A DNA stretch of 64,000 nucleotides, taken from Hyphomicrobium album (lineage in GTDB: Bacteria; Pseudomonadota; Alphaproteobacteria; Rhizobiales; Hyphomicrobiaceae). The translations under genes and the position numbers were made by a program. Of this stretch, positions 29,321 through 38,183 are shown piece by piece (the stretch's first letter is position 1; each line of letters starts with the position of its first letter). The notes below the pieces were generated by a model that ran no database searches, had not been told where the DNA came from, and saw nothing but the letters and a program-made list of their open reading frames with translations. The stretch covers positions 744,001 to 808,000 of the forward strand of contig NZ_WMBQ01000001.1 of the NCBI RefSeq assembly GCF_009708035.1. The letters run 5' to 3'.

Positions 29321-30343
29321 TCAGTGCAGGTGGCCGGCCGCCCCTGAATGCGGCCGTGCCGGCGCCGCCGGGACCGGAAAAATGAGAAACGCGCGGGTGC
29401 CGCCGGGTCCGCTGTCGACCTCCAGTTTGCCCTTCAGCGACTTGGCGAGCCCATTGAGCAGCGGGACGCCCATGCCGCCGCCCTGCACCTTGCCTTGCAT
29501 GCCGATGCCGTCGTCCTCGACGAGGAGAACGAGATGCGATCCGTCCTGCCCCAGCGCGATGCGGATTAGACCCGCCTCGCGGTCGCGGAACGCATACTTC
29601 AGCGCGTTGGTGACGAGCTCGTTGACGACGAGCCCCAGCGGGACGGCGATCGAGATCGGCAGCTCGCAGCACTCCGCCTCGCAGGAGAAGCTCACCGAGG
29701 ACGGCGCGCAGGCGCGCAAGTCGGCACACATGTCGCCGAGGAACTCGCGCGCATCGACGCGCCCCGACGGGTCGGCCATGTTCAGCCGGTGGCTCAGCCG
29801 CGCGACCGTGTGGATGAGCTCGCTCGCCTGCTCGAAAGCGCCGGTGACGTTGGGGTCGCTTGCCGACTTGGCCCGCTGGCGCATCAGCGCATCGAGCGAC
29901 GAGAAGCTGTTGGCGACGCGGTGCTGCACCTCTTGCAGGCGCACCGTCTTGCGCGTGTCCTCGGCGACGAGCGCCTCGTTGGCGTCGTGCACTGCGACCA
30001 GCGTCTTGCGGATCTGATCGGCGAGCACCACGGCTCCGGCCGCCAGTACGGCGTAGGCCTCGATCTGCACGAGGTCCATGGCGCGGATCAGGTGCGGCAC
30101 GCCGATGGGCTCGAAGAACAGGCTCGACAGCACGGCGGAGACGAGCACCGCGACACCGCCCGGCATCCGGCCGAACAGCAGGGCGACGAGAAAGGCGCAG
30201 CCGAGAAAGATGGCGAAGGGATCGCCGAAGCTGCGCGTCTCGAGCGGCAGCTGGATGATGAAGCAGCTCAGGGTCGCCGCGAACGCGCATAGCAAGCGCC
30301 CTGCTAGCGGCCAGCTCGAAGTGAACTTGATGGCGTTGACCAT
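29321..30343 (-). CDS. Membrane-bound HisKA_2 sensor histidine kinase
   Basis: A 340-residue sensor kinase. Four hydrophobic segments in residues 15-110 resemble the DUF4118 sensor unit. A short linker follows, then the HisKA_2-type phosphoacceptor EVQHRVANSF with His141, the N box NELVTNALKYAF at 241-252 and the D/G box EDDGIGM at 276-282. No response regulator is next to it, so it is an orphan. Kinases of this type often feed the general stress response in alphaproteobacteria (inference). Confidence 0.9.
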   Translation of the reverse strand: MVNAIKFTSSWPLAGRLLCAFAATLSCFIIQLPLETRSFGDPFAIFLGCAFLVALLFGRMPGGVAVLVSAVLSSLFFEPIGVPHLIRAMDLVQIEAYAVLAAGAVVLADQIRKTLVAVHDANEALVAEDTRKTVRLQEVQHRVANSFSSLDALMRQRAKSASDPNVTGAFEQASELIHTVARLSHRLNMADPSGRVDAREFLGDMCADLRACAPSSVSFSCEAECCELPISIAVPLGLVVNELVTNALKYAFRDREAGLIRIALGQDGSHLVLLVEDDGIGMQGKVQGGGMGVPLLNGLAKSLKGKLEVDSGPGGTRAFLIFPVPAAPARPHSGAAGHLH

Positions 30344-30460
30344 GACGCACCCCGCAGCGGCTGACGGCTGGCATCAGGCCGCTCCGGATTTGTGGCGTTT
30401 TGGGGACGGAGCCCGGCCGGTAGCCGCGGCGACTTGCGGCGCCCGCCGCCGCTGCCCGGC

Positions 30461-30967
30461 CTACAGCCGCTTCATGAAATCGCGCTTGCCGATCTCCAGC
30501 CCATTGTGCCGCAGGATGTCGTAGGCCGTCGCGGCATGGAAATAGAAGTTCGGCAGGGCGAAATGCAGGAGGTACTCTTTGCCCGTAAACGTTAGCTCAC
30601 GCGGGCCGGCCTTGATGCTGATCTCGCGGGTGGCGGCAGCCTCCATCGGCTCGGGCTTGGCCTCGGCCAGCACGGCGAGCGTCTCGGCGATGCGCTTCTT
30701 GAGGTCGGCGAAGGTCTTCTCGCTGTCGTCGTGCACCGGCGGCGTCAGGCCGGCGAGGCGACCGACGCTCAGCTTGGCGAAATCGCACGCCGACTGGACC
30801 TGCTTCTTCAAAGGGTACATGTCGGGATAGAGCCGCGCCCACAGCAGCGCCTCGGGATCGATCTTCTTCGCCTCCGCGTAGGCGGCAGCCTTATCGAGGA
30901 TCGCGTCGAGCGCGTCGAGGTGCTTGGTGAACGACGGGATCGCGATCTCGTACATCGTGATGGACAT
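30461..30967 (-). CDS. DUF1993 family protein
   Basis: A 168-residue, mostly helical protein with the DUF1993 features: an N-terminal MYEIAIPSFTKHLDALDAIL, the central MYPLKKQVQSACDFAK and the C-terminal FHAATAYDILRHNGLEIGKRDF. The fold is DinB-like; function unknown. Start at ATG 30967. Confidence 0.9.
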   Translation of the reverse strand: MSITMYEIAIPSFTKHLDALDAILDKAAAYAEAKKIDPEALLWARLYPDMYPLKKQVQSACDFAKLSVGRLAGLTPPVHDDSEKTFADLKKRIAETLAVLAEAKPEPMEAAATREISIKAGPRELTFTGKEYLLHFALPNFYFHAATAYDILRHNGLEIGKRDFMKRL

Positions 30968-31201
30968 TGATTTCCTCCCCTGTGGCGCCGCGAAGCGCGG
31001 CCCCGTTGGCGCGCTTCACATCGTGTCGGCCAGCGCGCGGTTCAAGCCGGCAGGCTGGACCGCGGCGCCCCTACAGGGGCCCCGGCGCACCATGCTGGTT
31101 GAGCGAAAGCCTGGTGCAGCTTGTGTCGGTGAAAGATGTTGGGCGGTGAGAGGGTCACGCGACGCAAGAACTGGCGCTCCACCCACCGCCCGCGACCTCG
31201 T
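30968..31201. other. Non-coding region with a tRNA-Val 3'-end fragment
   Basis: No gene seen. At 31136-31156 there are 21 bases matching the 3' end of the tRNA-Val at 34614 with one mismatch. Short open frames crossing this interval look random. Confidence 0.6.
31136..31156 (-). repeat. tRNA-Val 3'-end fragment (possible att remnant)
   Basis: ATGTTGGGCGGTGAGAGGGTC differs by one base from the acceptor/T-arm end of the intact tRNA-Val at 34614-34688. It is the outermost of three copies in the same orientation and may mark the far end of a small island. Confidence 0.6.
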
Positions 31202-31250
31202 TTATTGGCTCGTTGCCCATCGCGCAACCGCCCCCCGCGCGAGCCAATAA
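31202..31250. repeat. Inverted repeat beyond the yadA-like gene
   Basis: TTATTGGCTCG at 31202-31212 is the exact reverse complement of CGAGCCAATAA at 31240-31250. It adjoins the terminator of the adhesin gene and may form a second hairpin or a plus-strand terminator stem. Confidence 0.6.
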
Positions 31251-31283
31251 GAAAACGGCAGAGGCCAGATGGACCTCCGCCGT
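31250..31283 (-). terminator. Rho-independent terminator of the yadA-like gene
   Basis: On the minus strand ACGGCGGAGG, loop, CCTCTGCCGT forms the stem, followed by TTTTCTT. It stands 30 bases after the adhesin stop codon. Confidence 0.75.
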
Positions 31284-31313
31284 TCGCTCTCACGGTCGCC
31301 GCACCGCGAGCAA

Positions 31314-32285
31314 TTACCAACCGAAGGAGAGGCCGGCTTTCCCTGCAACCTGCCCCTGCCCCGTGCCGGCGCCTATGCCGCCGTGGAGCGTCGTCGTGCT
31401 GGTGGGGCCGAGCCCCCCGCGATCGACGATTCCAGCCGCCGTCAGGCCCACGGCATTCTGGCCATCGTATCCACCCCAGCCGAGATTGATCGCGAACGTC
31501 TGCCCCGCGTGGAAGAAGGGCTGATCGAGCGCCAGCGAGATGGCGATGCCTTCAGCGAGATCGTCGTCGCGGCGATCCAGCTGGTCGATCTGCGTCTGCA
31601 GGCGATCCGCCGTGCTGTTCAGATTACCAACGGCGCCTTGCAGAGCCGCGATCTCTATGGCCTGGGTGTTGTTGGTCGTCGTGTTCTGATCGATCTGAAC
31701 CTGTTGATTGGTATTGACCGTTTGGATGTTGCCGATCTGCGTCTGCTGCGTTGAATTGACGTTCTCAGCGTTGGTGATGCGCGTCGTGTTCGAGTCGATC
31801 TGCGTCTGTTGCGTCGCATTCTGCTGATCGACATAGCGCCTGTTGGCCGCATCCGTCTCGCCCACAGCCCCTGCCCGGGGATCGGCAACGTTCTGGACGA
31901 CGTTGCCGCCCATGTTGATGGTGCCGCCGGTGACGGTTATCCCGCCATTCATCGTGACGATGTTCTGGAACGTCGTCGACGCACCGTTGAATGTCGCGGC
32001 ACCGTTGGACATCTGGAACGCGGCCCCAGTCGCTGCCGACCCGATAATCACCGCGGTCGGAAGGGCGTTAAAGGTCGTACCATTCCCGCAACCGTCGTTT
32101 GTCGCGATCAACAAAGTGCCTGTCGACCCCCCGCAGACATCGCTGAGGCTGCCGTTGCCCCCTCCCTCGTAAATGATCTGCGCCTGGGCGGATGTCGCCA
32201 GTACGAGGGACCCGGCGATTAACAATACCGGGCACGCAAAGCGTGTAGCGAACCGAGTGAGAATTTCAAACTTGTTACGCAACAT
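31314..32285 (-). CDS. YadA-like trimeric autotransporter adhesin, short
   Basis: A 323-residue protein. The start is placed at MLRNKFEIL (ATG 32285) because AGGGAG lies eight bases upstream. A signal peptide of about 37 residues ends in SAQA. The passenger is small and Gly/Asn-rich. A neck-like segment with GETDAANRRYVDQQ is followed by a Gln/Asn-rich coiled-coil stalk with repeated TQQTQI units. The last 80 residues form the four-strand YadA anchor (AEGIAISLALDQPFF to the terminal GLSFGW, with C-terminal aromatic). It is surface-exposed, probably an adhesin, and divergent from the LuxR gene. Confidence 0.85.
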   Translation of the reverse strand: MLRNKFEILTRFATRFACPVLLIAGSLVLATSAQAQIIYEGGGNGSLSDVCGGSTGTLLIATNDGCGNGTTFNALPTAVIIGSAATGAAFQMSNGAATFNGASTTFQNIVTMNGGITVTGGTINMGGNVVQNVADPRAGAVGETDAANRRYVDQQNATQQTQIDSNTTRITNAENVNSTQQTQIGNIQTVNTNQQVQIDQNTTTNNTQAIEIAALQGAVGNLNSTADRLQTQIDQLDRRDDDLAEGIAISLALDQPFFHAGQTFAINLGWGGYDGQNAVGLTAAGIVDRGGLGPTSTTTLHGGIGAGTGQGQVAGKAGLSFGW

Positions 32286-32350
32286 CACGGCACTCCCTGG
32301 AAACATACGCCCTCAGGGAATCAGCCAACTCGAAACGCGCTCATCGCGCG

Positions 32351-32458
32351 TCATTCGTTTAGATGATGAAACCCGCGCCTAACCAACATCGCAGCGGGGG
32401 TGTTGCGGAAGCGCAACCGCGGCGGCAAACGACATGCTGACATCATCTAAACGAATGA
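32351..32458. promoter_or_regulatory. 18-bp perfect inverted repeat between adhesin and regulator genes
   Basis: TCATTCGTTTAGATGATG at 32351-32368 is the exact reverse complement of 32441-32458. The arms are 72 bases apart, too far for an ordinary hairpin, and lie in the shared promoter region of the divergent pair. Two binding sites for one regulator, one facing each gene, is the simplest reading. Confidence 0.7.
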
Positions 32459-32542
32459 TGTGATCAGACGGGTGATTGATTAAGCACGAACTATTGCGTT
32501 CCCAATCCATTTTCCGGGGAGGACATCCTGGGTAGCGATGAT

Positions 32543-33679
32543 TTGAGATCCACGGGTGCCCTCCTCGATCTCGTCGGCGACATCTACGACGCCGCCATCG
32601 AGCCGAGTAGATGGCCGGCGGCGTGCGAGAGGCTGGGCAGGCTGGTCGGCGGCATGCAAACGGCCATCGCCCTGCACGATACAGTTTCCCACCAGGTGTC
32701 TTTGAGCGCCTCGTGGAACGTCGACCCCTCGCTCGAGGAGGCGATGAAAGCGAACTTTGCCATCAATCCCTTGGTGCCCGCTATCTGGCACGTGGAGACC
32801 GGCGAGCCACATACGTCGTTCGGATTTCTTGGCGAGGAGGCGTTCAAAAAGACTCGCTTCTACCAAAGGACTGGGGCGCAGTTCGGCATTGGCGATTCCG
32901 CGCTGATCGTGCTCGAAAAGTCGGTACGCAAGTTTGGCGCCGTGTCTATTCAGCGCCACTGTGACCGGCCCCCTTTTGGACAAGAGGAACTGGCGGTGCT
33001 GCGGCTTCTCAGCCCGCATATCCGCCGCGCGGTGATGATCGCCGATCTCTTGGACGCCCGCGCGCTCGCGCGTGACATGCTGGCGGCAACCCTCGATCGG
33101 CTGGCCGTGGGCATCATCCTGACCGACGCCGACGGCCGCATCGCGCATACGAACGAGGCCGCCGATAAGATGTTCGGCGACGGCAGCACCGTGCGGAGGA
33201 CCGGCGACCTGCTCGCGGCCCGCGATGCCAATGCCGCACGCGAGCTCGCGCAGGCGATCCGCGATGCCGCCAGCGGCACCACCATCGACATTCCCCGCTC
33301 CGGCATCGTCGTTCCGCTGAAGGGTGAGACCGGACGTGATCTCGCCGCCTGGGTTCTGCCGCTCGATAGCGGCCTGCGGCGCGAGCTTGCCGCCGGCTTC
33401 GCGGCACAAGTGGCCGTCTTCATCCGCGAGCTTGGCGACACCTCGCCGTTCCCGGCCGAGCTGTTTGTGCGCCGCTACTCGATCACGCCTGCGGAGTCGC
33501 GGGTCATGATGCTGCTCGTGCAGGGCATGACCATCTCGGAAGCAGCCGAAGCGCTCGGCATCTCGCCACCGACCGCCAAGACCCACCTCGCGCGCCTCTT
33601 CGACAAGACCGGGACCAGCCGCCAGGCCGACCTCGTCCGTCTCGCGATGAGCGCCCTCGCGCCCACGGCCGCGCGCTGA
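32543..33679 (+). CDS. LuxR-family transcriptional regulator with PAS-like sensor region
   Basis: A 378-residue regulator. The N-terminal half is a sensor region. Residues about 188-225 (LAVGIILTDADGRIAHTNEA) look like a PAS domain, and the last 65 residues are a LuxR/GerE helix-turn-helix (SITPAESRVMMLLVQGMTIS, with ALGISPPTAKTHLARLFDKT). The start is uncertain: TTG at 32543 lacks a nearby ribosome-binding site, while an in-frame CTG at 32528 stands closely after GGGGAGGA. Likely regulates the divergent yadA-like gene and itself through the inverted repeat between them (inference). Confidence 0.85.
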   Translation: MRSTGALLDLVGDIYDAAIEPSRWPAACERLGRLVGGMQTAIALHDTVSHQVSLSASWNVDPSLEEAMKANFAINPLVPAIWHVETGEPHTSFGFLGEEAFKKTRFYQRTGAQFGIGDSALIVLEKSVRKFGAVSIQRHCDRPPFGQEELAVLRLLSPHIRRAVMIADLLDARALARDMLAATLDRLAVGIILTDADGRIAHTNEAADKMFGDGSTVRRTGDLLAARDANAARELAQAIRDAASGTTIDIPRSGIVVPLKGETGRDLAAWVLPLDSGLRRELAAGFAAQVAVFIRELGDTSPFPAELFVRRYSITPAESRVMMLLVQGMTISEAAEALGISPPTAKTHLARLFDKTGTSRQADLVRLAMSALAPTAAR

Positions 33680-33702
33680 ACGGGCCGCGGTGGGTCAGTG
33701 GA

Positions 33703-33737
33703 AATGGTGGGCGGTGAGAGGGTCGGACTCCCGACAT
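33703..33737 (-). repeat. Partial copy of tRNA-Val 3' end
   Basis: Thirty-five bases identical, except one in the T loop, to the acceptor/T-arm end of tRNA-Val at 34612-34646 and in the same orientation. Such direct repeats are left by integration at a tRNA 3' end. The DUF4253 gene lies between this copy and the intact tRNA. Confidence 0.8.
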
Positions 33738-33761
33738 GACTGCGTCCGGGTAGCTGTCCCG

Positions 33762-34574
33762 TCAATCCCACCAGAAATACCACACCGTAGCGTTGAGCAG
33801 ATATGCGGCCAGCACGTCGACGGTTCCGGTGCCCTGCTCGACGATGTCCTCGCAGAACAGATACTGCTCCATCGCCATCTCGAGTGCCGCCTCCCGGTCC
33901 GAGATCGGGCGCGCAACCGTGAATTCCAGCACATCCCCGGACGTAGCTACCGGGACGGCGCCGTGGCGCTCGAACCAGCGCCTGGCGAAGGCAACCTGCA
34001 CCTCGGGCTCCGGACACTCGTTCCACCCTCCGAACTTGGTGTGAGCGCCAGCGTGCCAGGGCTCGGATGCCGGAAGCAGCGCAATGTAAAGATCGGTATA
34101 CGGCTTGCGCGTCAGCACATCGCGCAGGGAGAGGACATCGGTGTTGGCCTCGACGTCGTGCGGCCAGGGACCGCGCGGAAACACCGACGACCGCGCCGTG
34201 GCGGCGGATGCGGTAGTCCGGCCCCGGAGCTTCGCCCAGAGGCCCGCAGCCGGCGCGGGCTTGGTCGCTGCGGCAAGCGCCATATTCTCGATGTGCTCGG
34301 TTTCCCGCTGCCGAAGCCAAGCACCACAGTCGATCGCCGCTGCCCCGGCGATGATCTCTGCCGGGGATTCCTCGGCAGGGCCGTGGCTCTGAAATAGCGC
34401 GAGCGCCTCTTGCGCGGGTCCGACAATGATCGGCGTCACCGCGGGATCGGCTTTGCGGATGTCTGCGATGATGCCCAGTGCCGTCTCGCCGCTCGCCTGC
34501 ACGAGCGGCCAGGGAGAAACGGTCACGCCTTCCTGGCCGATCGCCGTGCCCGCAGGAAGGATCGTGAAGGCCAT
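33762..34574 (-). CDS. DUF4253 domain protein
   Basis: A 270-residue protein starting at MAFTILPAGTAIGQEG (ATG 34574). The C-terminal 110 residues match DUF4253: an RRWFERHGAVPVATSGDVLEF stretch (split around residue 200), then EQYLFCEDIVEQGTGT and a final YFWWD. Such proteins are of unknown function and are scattered among bacteria. It is enclosed by the tRNA-Val gene and its partial copy, which marks it as mobile cargo. Confidence 0.8.
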   Translation of the reverse strand: MAFTILPAGTAIGQEGVTVSPWPLVQASGETALGIIADIRKADPAVTPIIVGPAQEALALFQSHGPAEESPAEIIAGAAAIDCGAWLRQRETEHIENMALAAATKPAPAAGLWAKLRGRTTASAATARSSVFPRGPWPHDVEANTDVLSLRDVLTRKPYTDLYIALLPASEPWHAGAHTKFGGWNECPEPEVQVAFARRWFERHGAVPVATSGDVLEFTVARPISDREAALEMAMEQYLFCEDIVEQGTGTVDVLAAYLLNATVWYFWWD

Positions 34575-34613
34575 GCGTCCGACCGAGGTACCGTGTGCGC
34601 GCGTTCTTGCGAA

Positions 34614-34688
34614 TGGTGGGCGGTGAGAGGGTCGAACTCCCGACATCCTCGGTGTAAACGAGGCGCTCTACCACTGAGCTAACCGCCC
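34614..34688 (-). tRNA. tRNA-Val (TAC)
   Basis: Complete 75-base tRNA on the minus strand with encoded CCA at 34614-34616. The acceptor begins GGGCGGT, the anticodon stem is CCTCG/CGAGG with loop TTTACAC, and the T arm is GGGAGTTCGACCCTC-like. Its 3' end is repeated at 33703 and, in part, at 31136. Confidence 0.96.
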
Positions 34689-34845
34689 GGACCGGCATTA
34701 CCTAACGGCCGCCAGCGATCGCCGCAAGGTGGCCGCGAGCGCTACATGGCCCGCAGGGCCCAGCGCCCAAGGGGCGCCGGCACGAGTGCCGCCCCCGCGG
34801 AGCACCAGCGAGCGCAGCGCGGTCGCGGCGGTGCGTGAGCGCAAC

Positions 34846-34885
34846 AAAGAAAAACAAAGGCGCGCCGCGAGGCTCGCGACGCGCC
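34846..34885 (-). terminator. Rho-independent terminator of hupB
   Basis: The minus-strand stem GGCGCG..CGCGAG/CTCGCG..CGCGCC (34859-34885) is followed by CTTTGTTTTTC. It lies about 33 bases after the hupB stop. Confidence 0.8.
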
Positions 34886-34918
34886 GAAGCTTGTGCCCGC
34901 AGGCCCTGCAAAGGCCGG

Positions 34919-35191
34919 TTAGTTCAGAGCGTCCTTCAGACCCTTCGACGGGCTGAACTTCGGCACCCGCGAGGCGGGGATGTTGATCGTCGCGCCGGTG
35001 GCCGGATTGCGGCCCTCGCGCGCCTTACGCTTCGCCACTTTGAAGGTGCCGAAATCCGGGATGCGAACCTCGTTGCCATCCTTCATCGCGCTGCGGATGT
35101 GCCCGAGCACGGCGTCGACAGCCACGGTGGCCTTGTCCTTGGTAAGCTCGGCTTCCTTGGCGACGGCGTCGATCAAATCTTTCTTGCTCAT
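34919..35191 (-). CDS. hupB: DNA-binding protein HU
   Basis: A 90-residue histone-like protein. The start is at MSKKDLIDAVAK (ATG 35191). The DNA-binding arm follows GTFKVAKRKAREGRNPATG, with INIPASRVPKFSPSKGLKD at the end, the standard HU pattern. It follows lon, as in most alphaproteobacteria, and has its own terminator. Confidence 0.97.
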   Translation of the reverse strand: MSKKDLIDAVAKEAELTKDKATVAVDAVLGHIRSAMKDGNEVRIPDFGTFKVAKRKAREGRNPATGATINIPASRVPKFSPSKGLKDALN

Positions 35192-35383
35192 CTCGTTTCC
35201 GTCCTTTGCGTTCGGAATTGCGACTTGGGGGGTAGGGCAGGATGTAGGGGTCCCGCGCGTGTTGCTAAAGCCGCAACAGTGCGTGAGAGAAGCGCCCAAT
35301 AACAGGCCTCGTCAAGGGGGAAATGGCGCGAATTTGCCCGAAAAACCTGGGGAAACGGAGGGTTGACGCGCACGGAGCAAGAA

Positions 35384-35409
35384 CAAAAAACCCCGCGCCG
35401 AAGCGCGGG
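35384..35409 (-). terminator. Rho-independent terminator of lon
   Basis: The minus-strand stem CCCCGCG, loop CTTCGG, CGCGGGG is followed by TTTTTTG. It stands 60 bases after the lon stop codon. Confidence 0.88.
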
Positions 35410-35468
35410 GTCTTGTCGTGTTGTAGGTCACACGGAAAGCGGCGTCACGCCCGTGATGTCACAATCGT

Positions 35469-37892
35469 TCAGTGCGCCGTGGCGCGCGAGCCGCCAGCGC
35501 CGTCCTCGCCCTGCACCGCCGCGGCCTCCGCCACCTCGTCCCAAGTGATCCGCTCCGGCGTCCTCACGAGCGCCGTCTTCAGAACGTCGTCGACGCGCGC
35601 CGCCGGCACGATCTCGATCTTGTTCTTGATCTCGATGGGGATCTCGGTGAGGTCCTTAACGTTCTCTTCAGGGATAATGACGGTTTTGATGCCGCCGCGC
35701 AGCGCCGCGAGCAGCTTCTCCTTCAAGCCCCCGATCGGCAAAACGCGACCGCGCAGGGTGATTTCGCCGGTCATGGCGACGTCCTTGCGCACCGGAATGC
35801 CGGTCAGCACCGAGATGATCGCCGTGGACATGGCGACGCCGGCGGACGGTCCGTCCTTCGGCGTGGCGCCCTCCGGCACGTGCACGTGGATGTCCTTCTT
35901 CTCGAACAGCGAAGGATGGATGCCAAAGTCGACGGAGCGCGAGCGCACGTAGGCGTTCGCGGCCTGGATCGACTCCTTCATCACGTCGCGCAGGTTACCG
36001 GTGACGGTCATCTTGCCCTTGCCGGGCATCATGACGCCTTCGATGGTCAGCAGCTCGCCGCCCACCTCGGTCCAGGCCAGACCCGTGACGATGCCCACCT
36101 GGTCCTCGAGCTCGGCCTCGCCGTACCGGTACTTCGGCACGCCGAGATAAGTCTCGAGGTTCTCGGCGTTGACGACCACCGTCTTCTTCACCGCCGTGAG
36201 GATCTCCTTCACCGCCTTGCGGGCGAGCTTGGCGATCTCACGCTCGAGCGAGCGCACACCCGCTTCGCGGGTGTAGCGGCGCACGAGCTGCAGCAGCGCG
36301 TCGTCCTCGACCGCCCACTCGGCGAGCTCCAGACCGTGGGCCAGGCGCTGTCCCGGAAGGAGGTGGCGCTTGGCGATCTCGATCTTCTCGTCCTCGGTGT
36401 AGCCAGCGAGGCGAATGATCTCCATACGGTCCATGAGGGCCGGCGGGATGTTCAGCGTGTTGGCCGTCGTCACGAACATCACGTTCGACAGGTCGTAGTC
36501 GACCTCGAGGTAATGGTCGTTGAACGTGGCGTTCTGCTCGGGGTCCAACACCTCGAGCAACGCCGCTGCCGGATCGCCGCGGAAATCGGAGCCCATCTTG
36601 TCGATCTCGTCGAGCAGGAAGAGCGGGTTGGTCCGCTTCGCCTTGCGCATCGACTGGATCACCTTGCCGGGCATCGAGCCGATGTAGGTGCGCCGGTGGC
36701 CGCGAATCTCCGCCTCGTCACGCACGCCGCCGAGGCTCATGCGCACGAACTCGCGGCCCGTGGCGTTGGCCATCGACTTGCCGAGCGAGGTCTTGCCCAC
36801 GCCGGGGGGCCCGACCAGGCAGAGGATCGGCCCCTTCAGCTTGTTGGTGCGCGCCTGCACCGCGAGGTACTCGAGGATGCGCTCTTTGACCTTGTCGAGG
36901 CCGTAGTGCTCGGCATCGAGCACGGTCTGCGCCTCGTCGAGGTCCTTCTTGACCTTGCCCTTGATCCCCCACGGGATCGACAGCAGCCAGTCGAGGTAGT
37001 TGCGCACGACGGTAGCTTCCGCCGACATCGGGCTCATCTGCTTGAGCTTCTTCAGCTCGGCGAGAGCCTTGTCGCGGGCCTCCTTCGACAGCTTGGTATT
37101 CTCGATCTTCTCCTCGAACTCGGCGATATCGTCGCGCTCGTCGGAATCGCCGAGCTCCTTCTGGATCGCCTTCATCTGCTCGTTGAGATAGTACTCGCGC
37201 TGCGTCTTCTCCATCTGCCGCTTCACACGCGAGCGGATCTTGCGCTCGACCTGCAGCACCGAGATCTCGCTCTCCATCAGCGTGTAGACGCGCTCGAGCC
37301 GCTCGGAGATCGTCGAGGTCTCGAGGATCTCCTGCTTGTCAGCGATCTTGATCGCGAGGTGCGAGGCGATGGTGTCGGCGAGCTTTGAGTAGTCCTCGAT
37401 CTGCGCGACGTTGCCGAGCACCTCCGGCGAGATCTTCTTGTTGAGCTTCACGTAGCTCTCGAACTGGGTCACCGCCGAGCGGGCGAGCGCCTCGATCTCC
37501 TCCTTGGCGCCAACGTTTTCCGGCACTTCAACCACCTCGGCTTCGAAGTAGTTGGCGTTGTCGGTGTAGCGGACGATGCGCGCGCGCGAGGTGCCCTCGA
37601 CCAGCACCTTCACGGTGCCGTCGGGAAGCTTCAGGAGCTGCAGCACGGAGGCCAGTGTACCGACGGGATAGATCGCGTCGGTCGCCGGATCGTCGTCGCC
37701 GGCGTTCTTCTGCGCGGCAAGCAGGATGTGCTTGTCCGTGCGCATCACCTCTTCGAGCGCATTGATCGACTTATCGCGCCCGACGAACAGCGGCACGATC
37801 ATGTAGGGGAACACCACGATGTCCCGCAGCGGTAGGACCGGATAGAGCCCCTTGCCCGCCGTCTTGTCTTTGGTCTTCGTGTCGTCGGCCAT
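35469..37892 (-). CDS. lon: ATP-dependent protease Lon
   Basis: An 807-residue AAA+ serine protease. The N-terminal substrate domain begins [20 protein letters not shown]. Walker [10 protein letters not shown] is at 361-369, and the catalytic dyad is Ser683 (KDGPSAG) and Lys726 ([10 protein letters not shown]). Normal length. It follows clpX across a 291-base gap, so it may have its own promoter, and ends at a strong terminator. Confidence 0.98.
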   Translation of the reverse strand: MADDTKTKDKTAGKGLYPVLPLRDIVVFPYMIVPLFVGRDKSINALEEVMRTDKHILLAAQKNAGDDDPATDAIYPVGTLASVLQLLKLPDGTVKVLVEGTSRARIVRYTDNANYFEAEVVEVPENVGAKEEIEALARSAVTQFESYVKLNKKISPEVLGNVAQIEDYSKLADTIASHLAIKIADKQEILETSTISERLERVYTLMESEISVLQVERKIRSRVKRQMEKTQREYYLNEQMKAIQKELGDSDERDDIAEFEEKIENTKLSKEARDKALAELKKLKQMSPMSAEATVVRNYLDWLLSIPWGIKGKVKKDLDEAQTVLDAEHYGLDKVKERILEYLAVQARTNKLKGPILCLVGPPGVGKTSLGKSMANATGREFVRMSLGGVRDEAEIRGHRRTYIGSMPGKVIQSMRKAKRTNPLFLLDEIDKMGSDFRGDPAAALLEVLDPEQNATFNDHYLEVDYDLSNVMFVTTANTLNIPPALMDRMEIIRLAGYTEDEKIEIAKRHLLPGQRLAHGLELAEWAVEDDALLQLVRRYTREAGVRSLEREIAKLARKAVKEILTAVKKTVVVNAENLETYLGVPKYRYGEAELEDQVGIVTGLAWTEVGGELLTIEGVMMPGKGKMTVTGNLRDVMKESIQAANAYVRSRSVDFGIHPSLFEKKDIHVHVPEGATPKDGPSAGVAMSTAIISVLTGIPVRKDVAMTGEITLRGRVLPIGGLKEKLLAALRGGIKTVIIPEENVKDLTEIPIEIKNKIEIVPAARVDDVLKTALVRTPERITWDEVAEAAAVQGEDGAGGSRATAH

Positions 37893-38105
37893 TTCGGTAC
37901 CTTATCGTGGTCGCCTGTCGTTTGCGTCCGGCTGTCTCGTGCGAGCATAGGCCGGGCGCGCAATCCAGGACATCAGAGATGATTGCCCTGGCACTTTTGA
38001 GGCGAACGCCGCGCGGGTCAAATCAACCCCATCGCCTCAATCGACACAAACAGCATCGCAGAAGCAGCGCCCATTGGGAAATGGGGCGGACTGCCGCCGG
38101 ATCAA

Positions 38106-38137
38106 GAGCCACCGCACCAAACTGAGCCGCGGTGGCT
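38106..38137. repeat. Hairpin between clpX and lon
   Basis: AGCCACCGC at 38106-38114 pairs with GCGGTGGCT at 38129-38137. A second hairpin, GGGCCGCC with GGCGGCTC, lies at 38154-38177 next to the clpX stop. Neither has a good T tract, so termination of clpX here is possible but not proven. Confidence 0.5.
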
Positions 38138-38183
38138 TCTACGACTAAGGAATGGGCCGCCTTCCCTCAGGCGGCTCTTCGGA

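Noticed and set aside
31042-31320. 92-codon minus-strand frame over the yadA-like terminator
   Set aside because: It crosses a clear terminator and a tRNA fragment; not a gene.
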